A stretch of DNA of 64,000 bases from Oegoconia quadripuncta (GCA_949316235.1 OX438745.1:2485001-2549000); one strand, 5' to 3'. Counted from the first letter of the stretch, positions 1 to 10,785 are shown. Notes: generated by a model from the sequence alone, not told the origin. Translations and numbers: made by a program.

Positions 1-380
1 CACTCACACACATAAAGTTGTTCATATATGCTTGTCGGCTTACAGTAATCTTGACTTGGCCTTTCTTTAAGACGCTCCCGAGCAACCGGATAGAAAAAAA
101 ATTAAACATCCCAAAAAATTCTCTAAATTCTGTGTAATTTTTCCTCAACAAACTTTCAGTGGGACTTGGCATTCAAAATACATCCGATATTTTCACCCTG
201 GCAGTAATGGTGTCACTAAAAGCAAAGGGTCGTTATATTAGACATTAACGGGCCAGGAAAAAAAAGAAAAGAATGGCGCTTGGAATTTTGTTTTATTACA
301 CGGAGAATACAAAGCAATGTGGGGTACAGAGTTTGTTTGTGAATTCTTCGGGTTGTAACTCGCCAGTTACATTCTACCAC
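1..380. other. no gene seen
   Basis: AT-rich DNA without a convincing reading frame or a repeat that recurs in this window. Confidence 0.5.
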
Positions 381-420
381 TAGTAGTCAATAGTAGTCAA
401 TAGTAGTCAATAGTAGTCAA
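381..420 (-). repeat. 10-bp tandem repeat, four perfect units (LINE tail)
   Basis: Four exact copies of TAGTAGTCAA. The array directly abuts the 3' end of a minus-strand CR1-group LINE fragment. CR1/L2-type elements typically end in short tandem units rather than poly-A, so I read it as that element's tail. Confidence 0.75.
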
Positions 421-760
421 TAGTCCAAATATTTTATTTCATAGTTCTCATTCACAAAGCTGTCTCCGTACAGTGTGCGAAGTGTGAGTTTTGTCTCGTT
501 TTTAACTTTACCATCGCGTTCGCGTTTACGAAAAAAGTCCATATGAAAAAAAATCGCTTTGCAAAATATACGCTAGAGGCGCTGCACATTTCTCCATACA
601 AATCGTCACGTAAACCTGCACGCAGTAGTAAAGTTAAGTCGAAACAAAACTCACACTCCGCCCTCTGAAGAGCGAGCGGTTGCTCTTTTTAGGTTTTGGA
701 TTACATGTGTTATTCGACAAAAACAAGCAAATAAAATACGTTTTAAACCAAGCATTTAGT
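421..760 (-). mobile_element. CR1-group LINE 3' end, interrupted by a MITE
   Basis: Minus-strand 3' end of the LINE type seen complete at 5.3-8.5 kb. It shares the blocks equivalent to ATTCACAAAGCTG and GGTTGCTCTTTT found at 20.3, 26.4 and 62.5 kb. The homologous sequence stops near 468 and resumes after 660, with the inverted-repeat element 481-657 in between. The 5' limit near 760 is uncertain. Confidence 0.6.
481..657. mobile_element. MITE with about 31-bp terminal inverted repeats
   Basis: The left end (AGTGTGAGTTTTGTCTCG, continuing to TTAACTTTAC) matches the reverse complement of the right end (GTAAAGTTAAGTCG through CAAAACTCACACT) over about 31 bp with few mismatches. It has no coding capacity and sits inside a LINE tail. 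CTCCG occurs on both sides and may be the target duplication. Superfamily not determined. Confidence 0.65.
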
Positions 761-814
761 ACTTCTTCATGATCATCACATGTTATACTAGCATAAAGAC
801 GAGTAAAATATTCC

Positions 815-1100
815 ATTAAGGAATTCCAATGGCAATCTTCTGGCTCCATCTTCAGACCATTTTGATCATGTGTAAATGTGCTCATGGAAACAAAAGAAAC
901 TAGCCTAAATTTTGTCGTTTTCCATCAGGGAATTCCAGTCCCCACATCCCGGCTCCATCATCAGATCAGCTCGATGGTATCATAATGTTGCTTTGTAATC
1001 GAATTTACATAAATATGCGAAATTTCAACTCATTCAGATACCAGCATATGGTTGAAACATGGTTTGCAAGTTTTGAAACGGACAACTTACAAACATATTC
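815..1100. repeat. dispersed repeat Q (CCATCATCAGATCAGCT type)
   Basis: Two successive units begin GGAATTCCA and contain GGCTCCATC-TCAGA about 100 bp apart. The same two-unit arrangement recurs at 41655-41930. Class unknown; possibly a non-autonomous Helitron-like element, but no end structure proves it. Confidence 0.5.
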
Positions 1101-2030
1101 ACCGAACATTGCAATATAAATAAAAGTTTGTTAAAAATGAGTCCGTTACTGTACCCATATGTACTAACAAAGACTGGATAAGCACAAATACATAAAACGT
1201 AATTCGTCGGAGGTTAAAATTTGGGGTTTGCACAAACGCGTAACAAGTCAGTCATAAAAAAATGAATACGGAGACCACTGTCATTTTCATTTTTAAGACG
1301 CATGACTGTCATACATCACATTCTTCGACAAAAATTATCATATTCTCATACAAAAGTGACCCATAATGGAACACTTGTAATAAAAGTGCTTACCATAATC
1401 CCTACACTATCACTAATATACACAAAGCGATATGTAAAAATAAATCAACCCATTATGTCCGTATTGATTATGGATTAACACCGCAATCACATACAACAAG
1501 CCACGGCAAACCGGTGGGATTTGCAAGCGTATTTCAGAGATAAGCGCTCAATTTGAATACACCATGTATATACTGCAGGCAATAGATTCGATTCCCAACG
1601 GAATGTGGGGTAGTTGGTCGGTTTGAGTAATGGTTGAGCTTTTACATGGGGTATACTCAAAAGTTTTTGGATACTGCGGTATCCACGCTCGTAATTTAAA
1701 AAAAATGTATTGTTAGATATCTGTCTTGAAAATATTACTAAATTTTGTGATATGAACGCCACTGAGTCTGATCACATGCAATTATGCAGCCTTGATGTCG
1801 TCCTTTTTGGCCACTGGATGACAGAGCACGTCAACTTTTCGTATTTCTGACGTTACAATTGTATGGCAAACAAAAGCAGCGACGTTTTATCTGATTCTTC
1901 AGGCCTGCGTACCCGTGCGTACGTACATGCGCTTTGTTCGCTTTCATAATATTAGTTGAATTTACGCATGCATGAGAATAAAGATAATGACAAAACAGCC
2001 TACTTCGATATGTTACCGTTACCCTTCCCA
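1101..2030. other. no gene seen
   Basis: Roughly 0.9 kb of AT-rich DNA. Short open frames are present but none has a recognisable domain or compositional bias. Confidence 0.45.
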
Positions 2031-2407
2031 AGAGCCTTCTATCCTACTTGGTAACTAAATTTCGTAACAGGATAGAAAAATTGGAAATGATTTCCCATTA
2101 CGTAACCGGTTACGGAATAGAAATACCCTTGATCCCATTTGCTAATTAATTTCAGTAACTGTAACGAAATTCACTTAGGCCCGTACTTACGTTGACGCTT
2201 GAGAATCTGTTGCATATTGAAACAGTATCAAAAAAATGTATTGAGACTGAAACGCGATCTCAAAATCGATTCATTAATACTGCCCTTAGTTACCAAATAC
2301 CGGTCAGACGAGTCGATTTTGATTTGATACCTGGGTTAAAAATGGGATATTGTTCTTCTCATTTGTAACCAATTGATATTTAGTTACAAAATAGAATGAT
2401 AGAGCCT
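2031..2407. mobile_element. MITE with imperfect inverted ends, split by another MITE
   Basis: The left end (GAGCCTTCTATCCTA, then GGTAACTAAAT) is the approximate reverse complement of the right end (ATTTAGTTAC, then AATGATAGAGCCT). Element N (2178-2285) is inserted in the middle. No coding capacity. Confidence 0.55.
2178..2285. mobile_element. MITE family N, copy 1 (TTA target duplication)
   Basis: Begins GGCCCGTA and ends in a degraded complement, flanked by TTA on both sides (2175-2177 and 2286-2288). The interior (GACGCTTGAGAAT, ATTGAGAC, ACGCGATCTCAA) matches the better copy at 33918-34062. A 3-bp TTA/TAA duplication is typical of the PIF/Harbinger superfamily. Confidence 0.7.
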
Positions 2408-2465
2408 GCATATCATCAGATTTTCATCAAATTGTTGCACTCATAAAATATATTTGTGCAAGAAA

Positions 2466-2690
2466 AGGTAGATAGATAGATAAAGCCTTTATTTGTTTCC
2501 ACAGTCACACACATACATTTAACTTATACAATTATTGATACACAGATAAGGTAATACATCTACAACAATAACATAATATTGTAACACTCACGCATGTGTG
2601 TGCTTCAGCAGTACAAATGGGTCATAGCTCAGTGTATTAGATTGCTCATTGAGCAAAACACTGATTTTCAGCTATCCTCTAAGGAGCAGA
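2466..2690 (-). mobile_element. LINE 3' end, tail type J
   Basis: Minus-strand tail GATAGATAGATAAAG followed by a block equivalent to AAATCAGTGTTTTGC, CACTGAGCTATGACCC and GCACACAC. The same blocks occur in plus orientation at 12806-13003 and 41938-42206. Confidence 0.6.
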
Positions 2691-3194
2691 GCAACTTGGT
2701 ACCTAAACCAGAGGAAACAGTAAGTATTAAGTAAATAGCAATTTTCAGACTCTTGAAATAGTGATTGATGAGTGATAGTAGGTGCGAATGAATATAAAGA
2801 GAGGTAGCGTTTCTAAGTTGTGAGGCTCAAGAAAAGTATATACGTAACTTTATCATAGTTGGAATTCATGAAAAGCTTTAAAAAAAAAGCAAAGGTACCA
2901 AATCCGGTAAAGCATAGGTACCCTTATCTCTCAAACAAATGTGATGTGGTGATTAAAGGGAATGACATTCTACCCAGTACTGAGGGTGGAACGAATGCTC
3001 CGTATCCATCAAGTCGACTGCGAGAATGCAAGAGGAAAGCGCTTCTAAATGAAAGTCATAAGAAGTTATGTGACAGATAACGTAGCGGATGTAGGTGTAA
3101 GTGGAGCGGGTAAGGTTTGGGGACGCAAAAACAAGTGCCGGAGGGATGAGGGTATTCTAGAATTGCAGATTGAATGTTCATCGACGGATGTCCG
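2691..3194. other. no gene seen
   Basis: Possibly the upstream part of the type J LINE, but I could not recognise a protein. A 73-codon frame at 2859-3080 has no identifiable domain. Confidence 0.4.
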
Positions 3195-3490
3195 CCGCCT
3201 CCGTGGCTCAAAGTAAACAACATAGGGTTTACGAATCGGAGATCGCGAGTTCTTTCGACGACATGTTTAGTACTCGGTTTGGTTGGTGGTAGTGCATTTA
3301 AATGTCCGCCTGGCTAGCTACCACCATCTTATCTAAATCTGCCGCCAAACAGCAATGTTAGTAGCATTGTTGTGTTCCCGTTGTCAGAGATAAGATAGCC
3401 AGTTCCCCAAATATTTGGGTTTCCGGTTCAGTACGCTTCCACCTTCGGCCTCATCTTTACTTTACATCAGCTGTAATTGAGGTCAAATGC
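3195..3490 (+). mobile_element. SINE-A, copy 1
   Basis: Starts CCGCCTCCGTGGCTCAA. The tRNA-like head is damaged at the B box, where the family's GGTTCGATCCCC is altered. The body (GTACTCGGTTTGGTTGG, AGATAAGATAGCCAG) is intact, and it ends near TAATTGAGGTCAA. Confidence 0.85.
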
Positions 3491-3494
3491 TTTC

Positions 3495-3670
3495 CCTGAC
3501 CTGATCTTTTGTGAGTACGTCAGTCACTTGTTTGACGTACGTACTTCTTGGTCAACCTTTACCGACCTTTCCATACACGCTTTCGTTATAAAATGCTTAC
3601 TCATTCGTTCTATATGCCCAAACGTCGTACGATGCCACTACGTCATCTTGCACGCCACACCTTTCTGTCT
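3495..3670 (-). mobile_element. RTE-type LINE, decayed C-terminal fragment
   Basis: On the minus strand, broken translation gives FGHIERM and a KACMERSVKVDQE-like stretch, resembling the region after the reverse transcriptase in RTE-type endonuclease/RT proteins. The nucleotides also match 35872-35990 (GGTCGACCAAGAACG-like). Confidence 0.5.
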
Positions 3671-4700
3671 TAGGATACATAAAATCCAATAAAGCGTCCG
3701 CAAAATACAAAACATGCTGTCGAGTTTTTTGGTTTTTAAATACTTAAATAATTATTCTATAGTGTTATGGCGTTCATAATAATTTGTTTTTATTCCTTAT
3801 TCTTAAAAGGTATAGTCCGACATTACTCCAGAGAAATTCTCCGCACACAAAATCTATTTACAATGAAAGGTACGTCGTGACGTCGACTATCGTAGAAGTC
3901 TAGTTACCTGTCTAGAGGCGTGCCACACGGCTTCGGAATGTTGATTACTTCCAGCTGGGACTTGGAAGGATGCCGGGCGTGTTTCGAAAATACGCTCGGG
4001 AATTAGGGTTACCAGATCACAAAAGCAAAATACCTAGTTATCTGTGCAAATTTTCGAGAGAGAAATAAACAACCGCTAACTCCCCGACTGGTACGTAGAA
4101 ACGCCAACGTTCCTGCCACGAGTTTTAAAGTTATTTTATTAAATTTCCATTTCTTTATTTGCTGATTATTTTTTTGATTCGATTTTTTTAATTAGGGACA
4201 ATAAACAGTTTTACAATGTGTATAACTTACAAGATTAGTAACAAACAAGTATAGATGATTGCAAAACCAGCAGCATTACCCACAAATTCTTTTGTCGGAC
4301 AAGCTTTATACAAGAATCAAGTATAAATTCAATAAATAAATAATAATGCATATAACACTTGCCGTTGGGGCGGAGTGGCGACCACGCACCGGAAAATGCA
4401 GCGGCGCAGGATCTATCATCTTTTGTGTATCGTCGTTTGTTTTCGGATGGTTTTGAATTTATTTAAATGTAAAGTTTTAATGTATAAAAAATAATTCGCT
4501 GCATTTAAACTATGACCTACCAGGATACACCTAGAAATTGCTCATATTAATGTTTGATCTTCCACTGTTTATTACGTGATAGCCAAATATATTTTCCATT
4601 GGATTTTATAATTTTGACCCTTAAGTTTATATCACAATCCTACCAATAATTAGCTCAACTTTAATTATAGTACTGTTTGTAGTTAGCTTTAATATTTTGG
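3671..4700. other. no gene seen
   Basis: About 1 kb without identifiable coding or repeat structure. The portion 4140-4345, with AATAAATAAATAA, may be an old retroelement tail. Confidence 0.4.
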
Positions 4701-4711
4701 CAGGATTCTAG

Positions 4712-4960
4712 ACTTCATAGATTAGATTAGATTAGATTTATTTAGTTCACTTTTACAATATTAAGTCACACATACAGTTTCGTAAATTTATGATTTTTAA
4801 AGTAAAAGTGATTGTCAAACATAAAACAATAACTATACACATACATTACATTACTAGATTATTTGTTTAGTCACAAAATGAACAAAATAAGATAGAAATT
4901 TAGCATCTACATATTATTATATGTAACTATGTCAAAATTAATTAATAAAGTATAAGTATG
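4712..4960 (-). mobile_element. probable LINE 3' end with ATTAG-type tail
   Basis: Starts with GATTAGATTAGATTAGATTT and runs into AT-rich DNA (TTTATTTAGTTCACTTTTAC). This is the usual look of a minus-strand LINE 3' end with short tandem tail units. No protein homology seen. Confidence 0.35.
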
Positions 4961-4996
4961 TAACCATTGTTACGTCAACGTCATACTATTTTTGAA

Positions 4997-5078
4997 TAAT
5001 GAAATAAAATAAAAACAAATAATGAAATAAAATAAAATAAAATAATCATAATGAAATAAAACAAAATAAAATATAAAC
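4997..5078. repeat. AATAAAAT-type low-complexity repeat
   Basis: Imperfect repeats of AATGAAATAAAATAAAA over about 80 bp. Confidence 0.8.
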
Positions 5079-5311
5079 CATGTCATGAGATTATTGATAT
5101 GCCATAATCACCTTTGTCAAATAATAGTTTAATACAAGTTAAGGTATATAAAATATCGGAGAATTCACACGAATCCCGACTATCTGGCAACCCTATCGGG
5201 CATAGAGAAAGGTATCGGTATCGACCGATCGGTATTTTTTGTAATGGAGGGCCCTTCTAGGGGTATCAAATCACCTATTATTTATAATAATAGGGATGTG
5301 ACTCCTGCTGA

Positions 5312-8215
5312 GACGAGGGACTTAGAGCAGTCTCGATTTTTAAACTAGGTAAAAAGACAAAGGAAAAGCCAAATCGACTTACAATATTTCATCAAAATAT
5401 TCAGTGCTTTTCTGGCAAAGAACTAGAAATAGAGATGTTTTTAGAGAAACACAACACCATCGATATTGTATGTATTACTGAACATTGGCTAAAACAAACC
5501 GAAATGATTATCTCAAATGACAATTATTATTGTATTAGTTCATTCCATCGACAATTTAAGACACATGGAGGTTCCTTAATTTTAATTAAAAATAATTTAA
5601 AAGCGAAGGAACGCAAAGATGTTGTTGCACTTTCGATTGAATGTACTATTGAACTTTCATCTGTGGAGTTGGAGAATTACATTGTTATTTGCTTATACAG
5701 ACCTCCTTATGTTTACAACTTTAATTTGTTTGAGTCGGTCATGGAAGATGTGCTAAAACTAGTAACTAGAGGGACAAAGTCAGTTATAGTCTGTGGTGAT
5801 TTTAATGTAGATTTGCTGGAGCAGAAGTCGTTAACTACTCGAATAATAAGTTTATTTAAGTCTTTTAATTTAAACAACGTATTCCTAGAGCCTACTAGAA
5901 TCACTGAATCTACAGCCACTTGCATAGATAACTTTTTCTGTAACTGTAATTTCATTGATCAGTCTATACTAAACTGTTTAAGGTCTGATCACTGTGGGCA
6001 ACTTGTTGCTTTTCCGTTAATTAAGTTATCCAATCCCACAGTAGAATTCATTACTAGACCTATACCTGCAGAAAAAGTAGAAATATATAAAGAAGTTTTG
6101 CTAAATAAATTACCTTTACCTTCGTCTGAAACAATTGACTGTGATAAATTTTATACAGATTTCTTCAATGTTTTGAATAAAGAGTTTGAACAAATCTTTC
6201 AAATTAAAAAAGTTAAAAATACAAATAAATTTAAATTCAGTAACTGGGCCACGAAAGGGATTCGAATAAGTAGAGATAAGTTGTTTCAGCTCTATGAAGA
6301 TAGGACAATTAGGCAGGGTGACCTAGAGTTCTGCGAATTTGTTAAAAATTATTCAAAAATATTTAAAAAAGTTTGTACTGCTGCTAAGTCCAGATACATT
6401 AGTAATATTGTAAATATTGCTGATAACAAGATTAAAGCAGTCTGGAAGGTTATAAATAGGGAAACGTCATGTGTTAAACCACGTGACAATGGATATTCAA
6501 TTAAAATTAATAATAGACTTATCAATCGCGATATAGAAGTAGCTCAGCATTTTGAAAATTTTTTTGTAAATATTCCAGTCAAAACTACTGAAATACTAGA
6601 TTCATCACCAAATCGTGCTAAATCATTGATGGTAACTAATGTAAAAAAATGCCACACTATTTTTAAATTTAGGTATGTTGACCCTCTCGAAGTTATAAAG
6701 GCTTTCAAAACGCTAAAGTTAAAAAAAGCTGAAGATGTCTGGGGCATGTCGGTAAAGCTGTTGAGTCATATTGTTACTACGATCGCTCCTTACTTAGCCT
6801 TAATTTTCAATGCGAGTATTGATCAAGGTGTCTTTCCTGAACTGATGAAACATAGTAAGGTTGTACCTCTCTTTAAATCAGGATGTAAAAACGATCTCAA
6901 TAATTACAGGCCCATCTCCATTCTACCTGTACTTAGTAAAATTTTTGAGAAACTTATTCTGGGTCAAATACTGTGTCATTTCAATACAAATGGACTACTA
7001 CATGATAAACAGTTTGGCTTTACTAACGGTCGCTCGACAACGGATGCTGGTGTAGCTCTAATTAAAAATATTTATAATGCCTGGGAAGATCGCAGCGATG
7101 CAATCGGTGTGTTTTGCGATCTTTCAAAGGCATTCGATTGTGTGGATCACAAAACGCTTTTATTTAAATTAGAACATTATGGGGTGCACGGCAAAGCCCT
7201 CGACTTATTAACTTCTTATTTAGAAAATAGAATTCAAAAAGTTCAAGTAAATCTGGAAAAATCTTCAGGATCTTTTGTGAAAATGGGAGTGCCTCAAGGA
7301 TCAATTCTGGGTCCTTTTATGTTTTTAGTTTATATTAACGACTTGCCTTATTTAGTTCGGAACCTGGTTGATATTGTGTTGTTTGCTGATGACACTTCAT
7401 TTATATTCAAAATAAAGAGAGGGTCGAATGATATTGACGATGTAAACGATACTCTTTCACAGGTTTCGAACTGGTTTGCTGTGAATAATTTAGTCCTAAA
7501 TGCTAAGAAAACCAAATGTATTAAGTTTTCCTTACCTAATGTAAGGCAGGGGGAAAACAACCTAAAGTTAAATAGTGAAGCATTGGAATTTGTTGAGAAC
7601 ACTGTTTTTCTTGGCATCACTTTGGACTCCACACTACAGTGGGGGTCGCATATTGAGACACTTGCGAGCAGGCTCAGTTCAGCTGCTTATGCTGTTCGTA
7701 AGATTAGACAACTTACTGACATTAAAACAGCGAGGCTCGTTTATTTTAGCTACTTTCATAGCATTATGTCTTATGGTATACTACTGTGGGGTAGGGCTGC
7801 AGATATTCAAACAATATTTGTTCTACAAAAAAGAGCAATCAGAGCAATATATAATTTACGCTGCCGTGATTCTCTAAGAGAACTGTTTAAAGAAATAAGT
7901 ATTTTAACTGTTGCATCTCAATATATATATGACAGTATAATGTATGTACGCAAAAATATATGCCTATTTCGTAAACATTCTGATAATCATAATTTGAATA
8001 CTAGAAACAAAAATAAAATTGAAATTCCACAATTTAGACTTAGCAAGGTTAGCACATCCTTTGTGGGACACAGCATACGCTTTTACAATAAAATACCAGA
8101 ACATGTATTGAGTTTAACAGAGCAGAAATTTAAACGCCACATTAAAGAAACTCTGTGTAAGAAGGGTTATTACAGGATAGATGATTATTTAGGCGATAAG
8201 GAGGTCTGGTGTTAG
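5312..8215 (+). CDS. CR1-group LINE ORF2: endonuclease plus reverse transcriptase
   Basis: The frame is open from just after a TGA at 5309 to the stop at 8213-8215. The first ATG is at 5435 (926 aa from there), but homology already begins upstream with FHQNIQ, the asparagine-containing endonuclease start, so 5435 is not the natural start. Numbering from that ATG, the AP-endonuclease has E16 (CITEHW), GDFN at about 121-124 and SDH at 184-186. The reverse transcriptase has NYRPIS, motif A DLSKAFDCVDH (D562, D568), GVPQGSILGP, FADD at 650-653 and FLGITLD. The protein copies element RNA into DNA by target-primed reverse transcription. No stop or frameshift was seen, which is unusual beside the decayed LINEs elsewhere in the window. 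No ORF1 is visible, so the copy is probably 5'-truncated. Confidence 0.9.
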   Translation, partial: DEGLRAVSIFKLGKKTKEKPNRLTIFHQNIQCFSGKELEIEMFLEKHNTIDIVCITEHWLKQTEMIISNDNYYCISSFHRQFKTHGGSLILIKNNLKAKERKDVVALSIECTIELSSVELENYIVICLYRPPYVYNFNLFESVMEDVLKLVTRGTKSVIVCGDFNVDLLEQKSLTTRIISLFKSFNLNNVFLEPTRITESTATCIDNFFCNCNFIDQSILNCLRSDHCGQLVAFPLIKLSNPTVEFITRPIPAEKVEIYKEVLLNKLPLPSSETIDCDKFYTDFFNVLNKEFEQIFQIKKVKNTNKFKFSNWATKGIRISRDKLFQLYEDRTIRQGDLEFCEFVKNYSKIFKKVCTAAKSRYISNIVNIADNKIKAVWKVINRETSCVKPRDNGYSIKINNRLINRDIEVAQHFENFFVNIPVKTTEILDSSPNRAKSLMVTNVKKCHTIFKFRYVDPLEVIKAFKTLKLKKAEDVWGMSVKLLSHIVTTIAPYLALIFNASIDQGVFPELMKHSKVVPLFKSGCKNDLNNYRPISILPVLSKIFEKLILGQILCHFNTNGLLHDKQFGFTNGRSTTDAGVALIKNIYNAWEDRSDAIGVFCDLSKAFDCVDHKTLLFKLEHYGVHGKALDLLTSYLENRIQKVQVNLEKSSGSFVKMGVPQGSILGPFMFLVYINDLPYLVRNLVDIVLFADDTSFIFKIKRGSNDIDDVNDTLSQVSNWFAVNNLVLNAKKTKCIKFSLPNVRQGENNLKLNSEALEFVENTVFLGITLDSTLQWGSHIETLASRLSSAAYAVRKIRQLTDIKTARLVYFSYFHSIMSYGILLWGRAADIQTIFVLQKRAIRAIYNLRCRDSLRELFKEISILTVASQYIYDSIMYVRKNICLFRKHSDNHNLNTRNKNKIEIPQFRLSKVSTSFVGHSIRFYNKIPEHVLSLTEQKFKRHIKETLCKKGYYRIDDYLGDKEVWC

Positions 8216-8460
8216 CTGGTCGTTATGTTAATTGCTATTGTTTTGTAATATGTAATATTAAAATGTAATATTATTGTAAAGATGGAAACAAATTGAAAAG
8301 ATGTGTTGTTGCGGAGTTTCTTGTCGCTTCTTCTCCCTAACCATAACACCTTGCGAAGCGATGTAGTTTAAAAAAAAATAATAACATGTTGACTTTCAAT
8401 AAGTGATATTTTTGTATCCTACATTGAATAAAATATTTTTGATTTTGATTTTGATTTTGA
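8216..8460 (+). mobile_element. 3' UTR and ATTTTG-repeat tail of the LINE
   Basis: Contains GAGTTTCTTGTCGCTTC, the same block seen in other LINE tails of the window (GAGTTTCTTGCTCG). It ends in tandem TTTTGA units at about 8431-8460 instead of poly-A, as in CR1/L2-type elements. Confidence 0.75.
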
Positions 8461-9378
8461 CCTTCTTTGTAAAATTAAAAAAAGTGGCCAGGTGCAAATT
8501 GTGAATTTATTTCTATTCAAAGGGACGATGGAAGGAACTTAGTGTAGGAAATCTTTAGTGCTGTGAACGTACCATGACATTTATATATGTATATCGGCGC
8601 AACGGCGATGTTATTGACAGAAAGTTGGAAAATTATGATTCGTGTTGAATTATTTAATCGTTATGATTTCGTATGATTGTTATATTGAGAATTCATGTTA
8701 TAATTAATTAACTACTTTAACGTCATTTCCATTATTTGTAAATATGCAACAAGGTGCGAGTATAATTTTGATTAAATTTGGTAAATTCTGTCGGCCAATC
8801 ACCGTTCAGCTGAGTTGTGTGAAATGAACGTGAGAGGGCGTCGCACCTTGTGGCAAAAAGAATTATTTTGGTGAACACTTTTGGACAGAGCTCTGTACGA
8901 GGTGAACGTGTGGTGATTAACAGAGTGAGTCAAGTAATTGTTGTATTTCCGTGTGTCTATTCCTAATAGTGTTGATGAATAACGAGGATGATTGTGACGC
9001 CAGCCTGGCTGGTGTCACTCCTTTTAAAAATCAAACCACCGCTTTTGATCCGATATATATGATGATGACATCGCGAAACCATACCGCTTATTTATTCGTC
9101 AAAAGGCAAAAATATATTAAATCTTTTTAGCTTCATGTTTGCTCGTTATTCGGAACGTAAGGTAAAACAGATGAGTTTGACAGCTGACAGGCAGTTACCA
9201 GTTATTCATTTCTTTTTTTATGAAAAGACAAACCAACGAGTGCGCTTGTCTGGATACAGCCGTGAGATCAAGAAAAAATCTAGTATTCTATTTGAGGCGT
9301 GCACGTAGCGGTTCCTTAGTGGTGTTACTTCCGGACCAAAATAGCATAAAGGTACAAAATAGACATGCTAGTAATTAT
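8461..9378. other. no gene seen
   Basis: Over 0.9 kb without a convincing gene or a repeat shared with the rest of the window. Confidence 0.45.
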
Positions 9379-9483
9379 TGTAAGTGCCCGAAATATAAAA
9401 AAACATTTGCCCCTCGTGGGATTCGAACCCGCAACCGTTGGTTTCGTTGACAGGGTCACTATCCGCTACATCAATCAGTCGTC
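9379..9483 (-). mobile_element. SINE-C fragment, rearranged
   Basis: The tRNA-like head lies on the minus strand (9401-9483), with B-box complement GGATTCGAACCC. A short stretch of the family's tail (TAAGTGCCCGAAATAT) sits just before it in the opposite orientation, so the copy is truncated and internally inverted. Confidence 0.65.
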
Positions 9484-9503
9484 ATGGAGCATTATGTAGT
9501 ATG

Positions 9504-9960
9504 TCTATCTATACCTTAACGCAGACAGATAGATAATTTGTTTATTTGCCTCTAAGCACATTGCACAATAATACAGTAATAAATAAATAAATATCTTTGC
9601 ACATACACACAGCGCCATCTAGTTCCACACTAAGCAACTAGGCTTGTATTATGGATACCAGATAGTTGATAAACTACACAAATACATTTTTTTTTGTAAA
9701 TAAATACATATATAAATGAAAAACATCCATAACTCTGGAACACATGTCTATATTCATCATACAAACATATGTCCCTAGCGGGATTCGAACCCGCGACCTT
9801 TTGGTAAAGCAGCAGTGTTTCTAACCACTACACCAAACAGGTCGTCTACAGTACAGAATAGTATAGTACAGGAATAAAAATTCTAAAATGTCAGTTATTC
9901 AGTTATTGGGTTCCAACGTAAGGGACAAAATGGTTCCAACGTAATACTTTAAAATGAACT
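9504..9960 (-). mobile_element. LINE 3' end split by a SINE
   Basis: Minus-strand equivalent of the 3' UTR at 56950-57138. It starts with CAGACAGATAGATAATTTG, shares TTATTTGCCTCTAAGCAC, and after the SINE continues with GGAATAAAAATTCTAAAAT and GGGTTCCAACG. The SINE-B copy 9577-9846 interrupts it. Confidence 0.7.
9577..9846 (-). mobile_element. SINE-B, copy 1, inserted in a LINE tail
   Basis: Full-length minus-strand copy: tail near AAATAAATAAATATC, body CAGCGCCATCTAGTTCCACA, B-box complement GGGATTCGAACCCGC, and head ending ACCAAACAGGTCGTC. TACAG occurs immediately before (9572-9576) and after (9847-9851), a plausible target-site duplication. Confidence 0.85.
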
Positions 9961-10008
9961 CAGTGTCTGTCCGTCTATCAAATTCCATCACTGTGTATCT
10001 TCTTCAAT

Positions 10009-10470
10009 TTAAGAGCTATGCTCTTGTCGGTGGAGTAACGACCATGTCTCTCTACTTTCCGCCCTCGTTTTAACCTCTTGGTACGACACGACATTCACCT
10101 TCTCTTTCACTTGGTCAAAGTAATTACGCCTAGGTCTTCCCCTTCCTCTCTTTCCTTCAATCTTTCCCTCAATTATGTTCTTCAAAAAAATTTCGTGTCG
10201 TAACAAGTGACCTATCATCTTTCCTCTTCGGTTCTCAACTGTGGCTAACAGGCATCTTTTCTCCTTTACCATCACTAACACCTCTTCATTTGTTCTCTTC
10301 TCGGTCCAGCTTATTCCCTCCATTCGTCTCCAGCACCACATCTCGAATGCCTCTAACCTTTCTCTATCCCTTTGTGTTAAAGTCCATGTCTCACAGCCGT
10401 ATAAAGCTATACTCCATACATAGCATTTTATCAGCCGCTTTCTAGCTTTTTTGCTTATTTGCTTACTGTG
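10009..10470 (-). mobile_element. RTE-type LINE, C-terminal ORF fragment
   Basis: An open minus-strand frame encodes SKKARKRLIKCYVWSIALYG, CETWTL, AFEMWCWRRM and GRGRPRRNYFDQ. This is the segment after the RT catalytic core in RTE-type endonuclease/reverse transcriptases. The catalytic FADD motif and everything upstream are missing, and homology stops at about 10470, so it is a 5'-truncated copy. A decayed relative lies at 31369-31712. Confidence 0.8.
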
Positions 10471-10719
10471 TATAATGTGTATAATGGTGTCAAATCGAGT
10501 AACACTCGACCAGGAGAGCATAATGGATAGGCAATTCGATACGTACCTTGATACGTCTCAAAGCAAACAGATCGCCTGGAGACCGAGTTTATCACGTAAT
10601 TGGCCAATTAACAAACCCTTTGTGCAGCAAATCGCTCCTTCATTGTATCGAGAGATACGGTAATAGTCACAGTCGTACCAATAACTGTATACACGCACAC
10701 ACTCCGCCACTTTTTTGAC

Positions 10720-10785
10720 CACCTCCGTGGCTCAATGTAAAAAACATTGGGTTTACGATTCGGAGGTCGCGGGTTCGATCCCCAG
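10720..10785 (+). mobile_element. SINE-A head only
   Basis: About 65 bp carrying CTCCGTGGCTCAATG and an intact B box GGTTCGATCCCC, then an abrupt end. The rest of the SINE is absent. Confidence 0.8.

Noticed and set aside
4710..4735. Telomere-type repeat
   Set aside because: The unit is GATTA, not the insect TTAGG, and it lies at a LINE-like 3' end.
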